Of a stretch of DNA of 64,000 bases, positions 55,400 to 64,000 are shown piece after piece. The DNA comes from Heterodera schachtii. Its lineage: Eukaryota > Nematoda > Chromadorea > Rhabditida > Heteroderidae. The stretch covers positions 380,216-444,215 of the forward strand of contig SIJG01000063.1 in assembly GCA_023374025.1 (NCBI GenBank), written 5' to 3'. The translations under genes were made by a program, and so were the position numbers. Under the pieces are notes generated by a model. That model saw only the letters and a program-made list of their open reading frames with translations, was not told where the DNA came from and ran no database searches. Position 1 is the first letter of the stretch; each line of letters begins with the position of its first letter.

Positions 55400-55890
55400 A
55401 ATAAATGAATGCTATGCCAAAGATTAGCCTAAAAAATAAAAGCCTGGACCTGGATTCCATGTTGAACTTGGACCCGGATTCCCTGGAAAAAACCCAGGAA
55501 AATCCAGGTCCAGGAAAAACCCAGGTTGCCAAAAAATGACCTGTACCTGGACCTGGATTTTTTGAAATTTCTTTTAAAAAGCAAACAAATGTTGAAAAAA
55601 TCAAATCTAATAACAATAATAATGTATTTTTAAATCTGTTTAATCATTTTTTGAAAAATTGAAAAGACATCGGTAAATTGAAATAATAAATTCGAAAATT
55701 TTGTCCAGGAAATCCAGGTTTTTTTTTGTGTTTTACTTGGACCTGATTTTTTTTTTCGTATTTGGCCTGAACCTGGATTTCCTGGACAAAAATCCAGGAA
55801 AATCCAAGTTGCCAAAAAATGACCTGGACCTGGATCCAGGCCGAGCTCTACAATGAATACTATGCCAAAGATTAGCCTAAAAAATTATAA
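55400..55890. mobile_element. CCAGG-rich element related to 9079-10655, flanked by a direct repeat
   Basis: CCTGGACCTGGATT arrays as in the outer part of the 9079 element, ending CCAGGCCGAGCTCTA at 55852. The left TIR is missing. CTATGCCAAAGATTAGCCTA with AAAAAA occurs on both sides (about 55413-55440 and 55860-55887). Confidence 0.6.
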
Positions 55891-55958
55891 TTGCAAAAAA
55901 AACAGTAATCTCAGTTCTTACGGTACTTCATACTGTATTTTAATCCCTTCCTGTCCAT

Positions 55959-58531
55959 TTATATAAGATCAAAAACGTGCGGCGGCTTTTTCTGCTTGCC
56001 TTTGTTCTCGCCGCTAAACACTGAACGGAATTTGTTGCCGACTTTGTTGCTTAATTGCTTCATTTTGTTCTCAAGTGACTCTGCTGATGAGCTTACTTCT
56101 CCTTCGTACGATTTCGATTCATCTCAAGAATAATTCAAACATTAGTTGGAAATTAATTTTTTTTTTTTTTTAAATTACATATCTTTGATTTATTTGTAAA
56201 TTTATTATTTTATTACATTTATTTGTAAATTTTACATTAAATAATTTTCTATCAAATTATTTTTCTTTGATTTATTTGTAAATTAATTTTTTTACATTTA
56301 ATTATTTTCTATAAAATCATTTTTTAAAATTATTTTTCTTTCATTCCTTATACATAGAAGAATTACGATATTTATTTAATTAAAATAAATAAATATACTT
56401 TCATAATATTCGTTTGAAATGCGATATTTTTCCTCGTTCAGAAAATTTTTATTGCTGACAATTTCAGCATTTTCTGTTGCTTCGTTGATGTTGACAATTT
56501 TTTGATCAAAGCTAACCTTAAATAATAGGGTTTCTCACCGACCTTCGGGGAAAGAGAAAAGTCGGGGAGGAAATTCCCCGAAAATTTTGTGGGGGATGAG
56601 CTGGAGAAATTTAAAATGGGGAGCAACAACTCGATCGATTTGGAGTGCCATCGACGACATTAGCAATTACCCGAACCCTGTCAAGGGGGGGGGGGGGATT
56701 TTCATAAAAAACTCAAAAAAATGGAAAATTTAAAGCTATCGACGGCATTTGCAATTCGCTGAACCCTGTCGAGGGAGGGAATTTTCATAAAAACAAAACC
56801 CTGAGAAAAAAGTAATTGACTTTTCAACAAAAAAAGAAAAAAAAAAGTCAGAAATTAATTTAAAGGCTATCGACGATCATTTGCAATTTAACGAATCGGG
56901 TCGGGGAGGAAATTTTTATCAAAAAAAAACTCGAGAAAAAAGATAATAGAAATTTTAAAATTTTTTCAAAAACAAAAAAATTCTTATCAACTCATTTACC
57001 CACTTGTTAAAAACATTTTAAAAATATTTTACAAAAATATCTATCAAATTTTTGTTGAATTCACCTTGAAAATGTTCATGAATGCCTGATTTTCTTCATT
57101 GTTTTTTACGCCTTTTTTATTCATATTTCGTGGCTCAGTCCTGCGCATTTCATTTTGGTGTTCTCTTATTTTAATGGAATGCTCGTTGAATTTCTGTTCG
57201 CTAAATTTCAGACATGCATTTGGTTCAAATTTTGCATAAATTTTCTTAACACTCGATTCTTTGGCATCCAGCCTGTTCTTGGCAAACGAATAAAGCATTT
57301 GAATTAGCTAAATTTATTTTAAAATATGCACTAAATAATGAATGGGTCTCCCCTCCGGATAATGTGCATGACTAATGATCAGCTTAAAAAACAAAAATAT
57401 GCCAAAATAGGAAAATAATTGTAAAAATTGTACACATTTTTTTTTTATATAAATAACTTGAAAATAGAAATTAGTTTATCAGGAATTTTCTAAGCAAGAA
57501 ATGGTTATTTTCTATTTCATGAATATACTTAAAATCTAATATAAATTGCTTAAATCTTTCATTATTAAACAATTTTTTTTTTTTTTGCTTGCCTCGGATT
57601 TTCCACTGTAAAATCCAATGTAAATTTTTTTACAATTTTCTATCAATTTAACATCATCCACTGGTATAAATTTCTCAAATTGACCATGTTTATCAGTGAA
57701 AATATTCGAGACTAATAATCTCTGGCCATAAAAAATATTAATCATCTAAATGAAAATTTAAAAAATATGTTTTAAAATATTTTTATATTTAATATAAAAT
57801 ATATATGATTAGGGCTACAATTTTAGGTTTTTACTTATTTTTTCCTGGGCTACCTATGGAATGAAATGGATGAAAAAAATGCGTGTTTTTGGTGGTCGTT
57901 AAGCTACTTTTCGAGTTATTAGCAACTATTTTCTAGTTTTTTATTTTTAGAACCTAAAAATCTAAAAAAATTAAAAAAATAATAATATAAACTATTTTGG
58001 CGTTTTGCCCAAAACTTGTTAAGAAAAATGCAATAAAAACGAAAAAGCACCCCTAAAAATCGACACAAAAATTTCAGAAAAATACACTCCAAAAAATGAA
58101 TTTTGACTGACAATTGCTCTCGTCTTTCTCCCGAACAACTCGAAATGTTACTTGTTTTTTGCAACGTGAATCTCAATACTGATTTGGTTCCAAATTTTGT
58201 TGCTTTTTGGGTAAAATTTTACGATTTTACATCCCTAAATTTGAAACTTTTTGGCACCTATTTTCCCATTTTTATTACCTTTTTTTGGGGTTTTTTAAAG
58301 CCTAAAAAACATTACCACAGTTTCATCATTCTCTTTGACCTCTCTATAGCTTAATTCGCCTTCAATTTTCTTGCCAATTTTAACTGTTCCTGTCAAAAGT
58401 TTAAAGAATTGATCTTCATTAGCGTCGTCATCACTGGTAATGTCGTCATTAGCATTCACATTATGTTCACCATAAAAGCATATTTTGACCAAGACAACCA
58501 ATAAAAGAATGTGTCGTAATTGGTTGGCCAT
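55959..58531 (-). CDS. Secreted protein of unknown function, five exons, about 297 aa
   Basis: Exons: 58531-58316, 57745-57593, 57307-57065, 56516-56399, 56122-55959. Start MANQLRHILLLVVLVKICFY is a signal peptide; an acidic stretch (ITSDDDANED) follows. Residues about 50-115 (GTVKIGKKIEGELS, SNIFTDKHGQFEKF) faintly resemble a transthyretin-like beta domain; this is a guess. Exon 3 is charged and helical (KNRLDAKESSVKKIYAK); exon 5 is basic (MKQLSNKVGNKFRSVFSG). Intron 2 begins GAG|GCAAGC, a GC donor. If the last intron (GAAA|GTATAT to TTGAG|AT) is not used, exon 4 runs to a stop at 56376 and the protein is 250 aa. Intron 3 holds three degenerate repeats (GCTATCGACGGCATTTGCAA). Decayed copies of exon 5 lie at about 43245-43330, 46870-46970 and 51940-51990. 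Confidence 0.55.
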
Positions 58532-58783
58532 CGTTTTGCTAAACTCCTGGTAAATGAAAAGGTGTGACGTTAGTCAAAAAACCATCAAATGAAAATTATT
58601 TTTGATATAAGCTTGCTCAAAAGCAACCAAATTTTAAAATGTTAATATCATTCAATAAGAGCAAATGTTTTCTATTAGCCTACAAAATTTGAAAAAGTTT
58701 CATTAAGTTTAAAGAAAATTATGACCAAAAATATTCAAAAAAACATGTATAATACATATTAAAAATTCATAAAAAAGTATAAA

Positions 58784-59735
58784 GGGTGAACTGTAGTGAA
58801 CGCCCCGTGAAAAAAAGGGTCAAATGATATACCAATCGATTCGTCTCTAGGAGCTAAGCATGGAAAAATATGTCTCGAGTTGCGGAAATGCCAAAAAACC
58901 GGTTTTTGAACCGGTTCAAAACTCGAAAAATTGAGAGATTTGGCACTCTAACTTTTTTTTAAACGATCGAATCCCCACAAATTTGGTACCACTCGAAAGC
59001 TCTTGACGAGCTTAATCTAAAAATCAGAAAATGAAGTCGAACCGATGCCATCTGAGCACTAGGACAACTGAGTCCCAGTGAAAATGGACACTTCAGTACC
59101 GAAAAATAATAAACGTGAAATAACAATAAAAGCAAAATTTCGCAAAAGGGAGCATGCGAAGACGGAGCAAGTAGTGGGGCGAGACGGAGGGCGGAGGAAA
59201 AAGTCTGACGAGCGCCACAGGCGGTTGACTGCGGGGGCCCGAAGGGCCCCCGCCAATCAGTCAACCGCCTGCGGATCACGCGCGGACTTCTTCCGTAGCC
59301 CGTAGTCTCGCCCCACCTACTGGCCGCCGTAGTCGAGTGTGCGGCGGTTTTTTAGCGCAATACTCGATATTCAAGGCTAAACGATTTACGTGCATTATAT
59401 AAGAACTTTTATTTTTTTGGTACTGAAGTGTCAATTTTCACTGGGACTCAGTTGTCCCAGTGACTAGATGGTATTGGTTCGAATTTATACCTTGTTTTTT
59501 AGACTTTGCTCGTCAAGAGCTTTCGAATGGTACCAAATTTGTGGGGATTCGATCGTTTAAAAAAAAGTTAGAGTGCCAAATCTCTCAATTTTTCGAGTTT
59601 TGAACCGGTTCAAAAACCGGTTTTTTGGCATTTCCGCAACTCGAGACATATTTTTCCATGCTTAGCTCCTAGAGACGAATCGATTGGTATATCATTTGAC
59701 CCTTTTTTTCACGGGGCGTTCACTACAGTTTATCC
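58784..59735. mobile_element. Foldback element, about 325-bp inverted repeats, 8-bp TSD AGTATAAA
   Basis: 952 bp. Left arm starts GGGTGAACTGTAGTGAACGC; the right end is the inverse with few changes (CACTACAGTTTATCC). The arms pair for about 325 bp, including AAAACCGGTTTTTGAACCGG and GGATTCGATCGTTT. Flanked by AGTATAAA (58776-58783, 59736-59743). The GC-rich centre has its own hairpin, AGGCGGTTGACTGCGGGGGC / GCCCCCGCCAATCAGTCAAC (59218-59270). Open frames inside are on both strands and look accidental. Confidence 0.88.
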
Positions 59736-59739
59736 AGTA

Positions 59740-60724
59740 TAAATTCTTTATTTAAATTGTAATAGAATTTTGCATTATAATTACATTTTTTATATAATAT
59801 TACTAATAAAATTTTTTAAAAGAATATATTTGAATATGATTATAAATTGTTTTATGGAGGTTGTCCATAAAAATGATTCTTAAAGGAAATATTATTGCAT
59901 TCAATAATTATTTTCATTTTATAATTTAATATCATTTATAAATTATTTTATGTAGGTTGTGCATAAAAATGATTCTTTTAAAGAAAATAGTAATACCTTC
60001 AATAATAAATTCATTTTACGATTATTGATTATATATTTTCTAAATAATATTTACAAAAAGAAATTTAAAAAAAATTTAAAACGAAATAAAGAAAAGATTT
60101 TCTAATAAATTGAAAGTAAGGGCCAAAACTGATTGCAGCAAATTGGTCTTTCAATCATACAAGATCCGCCGAGCCAGCTAAATATAATTGATGATCGAGA
60201 GTTATGGTATCGGGTATTGCCGCGAGAAAAGTTTCAATTTTTTGGGAAAAAAAGGAAACCCAAAAAAAAATTGGCTTGTTAATTGGGGGGTATGTTTACC
60301 AATCCGTGCAATTTCGTTGGATTAAGGATGAACAATCAGCCCCAATTTTAACCCTGGTACAGTAGTCATGGTTAAAAGGGTTGTCCATCCATCCTTCATT
60401 AATGATTAATGATATTGTTGAAAACATAAATAAAATTTTTGCATTCACAAAAAAATATGGGGTTTCAAATGATACAGACCACAGGGCAAGAAATGATTTG
60501 GCTCCATAATTCTATTCGAATTTAGGTGCCACACCACATTTTCAGTTGGTCATAGCAGGCTAACGGATTTATATTTTCTAAAAAACGCCAAATACATGAA
60601 TATATATTTTGCCAAAAAACCTCCAAAATTTTCTAAAAACCCCAGACCCCCCCCCCAAAAAAAAAATTTTGAGTTTAATCGTTTTGCCACAATAGCCATT
60701 TTCGCGCGAGCGACGCACTTTTGT
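59740..60724. other. AT-rich, one direct repeat; no gene
   Basis: About 85-bp direct repeat at 59845-60010 (TTTTATGGAGGTTGTCCATA/TTTTATGTAGGTTGTGCATA, each followed by AAAATGATTCTT). Nothing coding is seen to 60724. Confidence 0.5.
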
Positions 60725-60910
60725 TAGAAACAGTGTAATTTCATTAATTAATTGGCAGGTGAATTGTTGGAATTACTCGAATTGTTTTCTTTGCCATCAT
60801 TTGGCATTAAATTTAATAAACAGTTGAAATAATATTGTTTTGTAAATGAAATTATATTACCTTCTTTCAATTCTAATTATTTAATAAATGACAAATTATA
60901 TCATGATTAA
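60725..60910 (+). repeat. Block shared with 22855-23110
   Basis: TTAATTAATTGGCAGGTGAA, GCCATCATTTGGCATTAAAT and CTTTCAATTC..ATTTAATAAATGACAA match the region upstream of GPCR-4. Here it is about 1.3 kb upstream of GPCR-10. Confidence 0.5.
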
Positions 60911-61540
60911 ATGTGAGATACACGCCTAAAAACCAAAATTTTGTCCATTTCTTATAATCTTTTCAAAATTTCTTTATTTATTTCGAATGCCGAAAGTAGA
61001 CAAATTGAAAATTATTTATTCGTCATTGGATTTTGAAGTTCCATGCTGAAACTTACAATTATATCAATAATAATTTTATCGGAAAAAATACTTCAAAATA
61101 AATTTGATTTATAATCGTGCGGGCGTTTTAGGGATTTTTATGCATAACAAAAACACACTTGATTTTTCCAATTTTTAACACATATTTTGCACTATTATGA
61201 CATTTTTTGTTTTTAGCACATATTTCAGCTTTTTTAGCATATATTTTATTACATATTTCATGATTTTTAGCACATTAAAAAAATCAGGGCTTTAACCATG
61301 AATGTCGCAAATGAAAACAATGGAAAATCACTTTGGAAATCGAACCCATAATTTAAATTAAAATGGGTCAAATATAATTAAAATTAAAAATATATATATA
61401 AATAAAAGTGCATGCATTTTTCTGAATGCCACAAAAATTTTTTTGATACCTTTCAAAAATTTAGTGTGATTAATTATATTTATTTTTACATTAATTAATT
61501 AATTGGTCGCATTAACAGGAAATATTTGTCCATGGCACGC
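60911..61540. other. No gene seen
   Basis: AT-rich; short repeated TTTTTAGCACATATTT motifs at 61170-61275. Nothing coding. Confidence 0.5.
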
Positions 61541-61985
61541 ACCGATGGCACGACATATTTTCTTGTTTGCTTGTGTAACACAAAGTTTTTTGATTAACAA
61601 TTTCGTGACACTTTTTTCATTAAAAGAAATGAGTACATAGACGAGTTTTGGCTAATGAAACAAAATATTTGTGTACCTTTAAAATTGCGAAATAATTTTT
61701 TCACACTTAATTAAGTGTGTGAAGTTCTGTCTGGCATTTTTCCGTGTTGTGTATTTAAGCAGCTAACATTTGAGAAATTCTCGTTTATATTCATTATTTT
61801 CGAGCAGAGTAGGGGTACGGACGGCTATTGCGTACTTTCAAAAAAATGCTGTACTCACTAATTGGTCTCATTAGCGCGACCTTTTCAATGTGGTGCTTGT
61901 GAACAAATAAAATAACCAAAATAACTGCCCTTTATTTTGCATAACAATTTTTTCACACTTCATTTTCTCATGAGAGTGAGTCTTG
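61540..61985 (+). promoter_or_regulatory. Conserved upstream block of receptor subfamily B (GPCR-10)
   Basis: Reverse orientation of the minus-strand copies, as expected for a plus-strand gene: CACTAATTGGTCTCATTAGC (61856-61875), ACTTAATTAAGTGTG, AGCAGCTAACATTTGAGAAA and ATAGACGAGTTTTGGCTAAT. The core is about 285 bp upstream of the GPCR-10 start. Confidence 0.5.
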
Positions 61986-62164
61986 ATGCTTAAATTTTTC
62001 ATATATTTTGAATTTTTTGTGGCAGAATAATTTATTTATTTATTATGATATATAAAACTCATTTTTTGTTGGAATTATAAAAATATTTTTTTAAAATTAA
62101 AGTTTTCTCGAAATTAAATTAAGCTAAAATAATTGCCATGAATCAAAATTAAACCATCACCGTA

Positions 62165-63768
62165 ATGGTCGACATAAGCAACAATACAGTAAGCATTGAT
62201 AAAATAATAACATTAAAAATTCAAATTTTTAGACTAATTTTGGAAAATTAAATATTATTTTATACTAACAATTTTGGCATTTTCAGTTTTATTTGGCTTT
62301 CAAAGATGTCCATCCGAGTTGGTCTTTGATTGGATGCGCACTAACTTATGGAATCATCTCAACATTTGGCATTATTTTTAATTCTTCAGTCATTGTCGCC
62401 ACATATTTAACAAAGTAATGTTGCTGAAATCCTAGAATTTTAAATTAAACATTAACTTTTGTAATTGGACCCTAATTAAGGTCATTCCGTGGCACCGTTA
62501 ATTATCTTTTGGCACTTTATTCCTTTTTTGAACTGGTTCACCAATTTGGTCATTTTCTGTTTGTGTACACCGCATTTTCTGTACAAAATTTCATTGATTT
62601 TCGTTTAGCAGCAAAAATTTTATTTGTTTCTGTGATGGGATTTGGTATTGTATATAATGTGATGTGTAAAATTAAAAAAATCTTTATTAAAGATAATTTT
62701 TTTGATAAATACCCAAATTTAGGTGGAATTGTTCCGGCAATGTTTTTCACTGGCATTGACCGACTGATTGGAATTGCTTTTTCGGAATTGTAAGAAAATT
62801 ACCTTACATATGATCAATTTCTTAAATAACGTAATTTTCAGTCACGATAACCTTAAAATGCGACTGTATTTGGCACTGTTGACAACTCTTTCTTTGTCCT
62901 ATGGTTTCTGTTTCTCTGTTTCGGAGTATCAAAGTGCAATTTGTGACGGTGATCAGATGATCACCGGATCATACATCGATTTTTTAAAGGTTCACATTTA
63001 TATATGCTATGATCAGTAAACATTTAAAAAAATGTTTTTTAGATATCACCTATTTTTAATACAATAAATGTGTTGCTTATTTCAATGACTTTTGTCATTT
63101 ATCTGCTTCTTGGAATTGCAGTGCGTATAAAAGCTTCCGGTAACCTCAAGAATGATGGAATTTAGGGGTTTGGACAAAAAATTTATAAATATTTTTAATA
63201 AATTTATTTCCTACAAAAAATGAAAAAGTTACTACCATAACTCGGAAAGAATTTCCATTATTAATAAGTAGTAGTCCTTTTTAAGGTTTTGATTGGTGAT
63301 TGATTCTTACTATTAAAGCATACAAATATTCATCCTTCTAATCCATTAATTATCTAATTAACACTTCTTTTAATAGGTTTGCCGTCCGCCGATTCGTTCA
63401 ATCGTCGCACTTTTCGCGCACTTTTTTGCATTATTTCTGTTAACATCGGCGGCTATTTCTTTTCATTAATTTGTTACATTCTCTTAATTCCCACAATTTC
63501 ATCTCCGATCACTGCTTGGTTTTGCAATGCAATTACCGCAATTCCAATGAACATTGGCTCAGCGTCAAGCGGACCCATTTTATATTTTACAAGGTATTTT
63601 TAATTGAAAATTTTTTTACAAACAATTAACTAATTTAATTACAATTTAAGTACGGAATATCGGCAGGCATTCCAAACGGCGTTTCCATTTGTGTTCAAAC
63701 GAATTTCAAATCCAAATCAAGTAATTGCACTGCAAAATGGGCTTCCATTAGGCACTACACAATTTTGA
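62165..63768 (+). CDS. Srsx-like serpentine chemoreceptor (GPCR-10), complete, 320 aa
   Basis: Exons: 62165-62188, 62287-62414, 62481-62644, 62723-62789, 62842-62989, 63043-63139, 63377-63593, 63651-63768; all family lengths, all canonical sites, no stop. DRL at residues 118-120; loop CDGDQMITGSYI; exon 7 SADSFNRRTF; TM7 end ASSGPILYFTR; tail LPLGTTQF. The leader CCATCACCGTA before ATG is shared with the other subfamily B genes. Only subfamily B gene on the plus strand in this window. Confidence 0.86.
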
Positions 63769-64000
63769 ATGATGTCATGTCACTCATCAGATACAGTTAC
63801 ACAAAATCGGTAATAGCTTATTAAATTATTAAAAATGGCAGGAGGGGAACAAATACAGTAAGAAGTATCGTAAGAATTGAGATTACTGTAACATTTTATT
63901 TTTGCTGTTTAGTTTTAGAATTTATTATTTCAAGTGACCGATGTTTACAATTTTTCAACAAATGATTAAATAGATTAATCAGGGACCAGGGCCGCTCGTT
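63769..64000. other. No gene seen to the right edge
   Basis: ATACAGTAAGAAGTATCGTA with following AGAATTGAGATTACTGTA is the inverse of about 55895-55940 and marks the repeated block downstream of these receptors. Confidence 0.45.

Noticed and set aside
58959..59305. ORFs of 65-106 codons inside the foldback element
   Set aside because: They span the inverted arms and GC-rich core on both strands, with no conserved domain.

Overview
This window looks like AT-rich nematode nuclear DNA. Reasons: an expanded family of multi-exon seven-transmembrane chemoreceptors of the serpentine (Srsx-like) type, short AT-rich introns with TTTTCAG-type acceptors, a TTTTAG/TTCAG site just upstream of several start codons (possible spliced-leader acceptors), and many small TIR transposons. 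A tylenchid (plant-parasitic) relative is plausible, but that is inference.

Layout. 1-5.6 kb (minus strand): a decayed Polinton/Maverick with a partial virion-protein-like gene running off the left edge, an adenain-type cysteine protease, a capsid-type protein, a frameshifted protein-primed DNA polymerase B that has lost its polymerase half, two small ORFs and a CRE-like tandem repeat upstream. 6.8-31.6 kb: Srsx-like receptor loci of one subfamily, several related fragments, and a segmental duplication (6.85-13.86 kb versus 24.84-29.64 kb). Each duplicate pairs a receptor (minus) head-to-head with a signal-peptide gene (plus). In copy 1 the receptor is intact and the secreted gene is broken; in copy 2 the reverse holds. 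31.9-34.5 kb: a divergent receptor pseudogene with a 0.9-kb minisatellite in one intron. 35.4-38.7 kb: a small neuropeptide-like precursor gene and two convergent single-LIM-domain genes. 39.6-63.8 kb: five more receptor loci, three of them (43.4, 52.1 and 62.2 kb) apparently intact, spaced by duplicated upstream blocks, MITEs and minisatellites. 56-58.5 kb: a five-exon gene for a secreted protein of unknown function. 58.8-59.7 kb: a near-perfect foldback element.

The receptors share an eight-exon structure with almost fixed exon lengths (24-33, 128, 164, 67, 148, 97, 217 and 91-124 nt), so intact genes can be told from pseudogenes to the base. Two oddities stand out. Four paralogues have TG, not AG, before exon 3, and two paralogues have a GC donor after exon 7. 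Conserved non-coding blocks upstream of each subfamily are candidate shared regulatory modules. No tool was run; exon boundaries are hand-derived from reading frame, splice signals and comparison among copies in this window.
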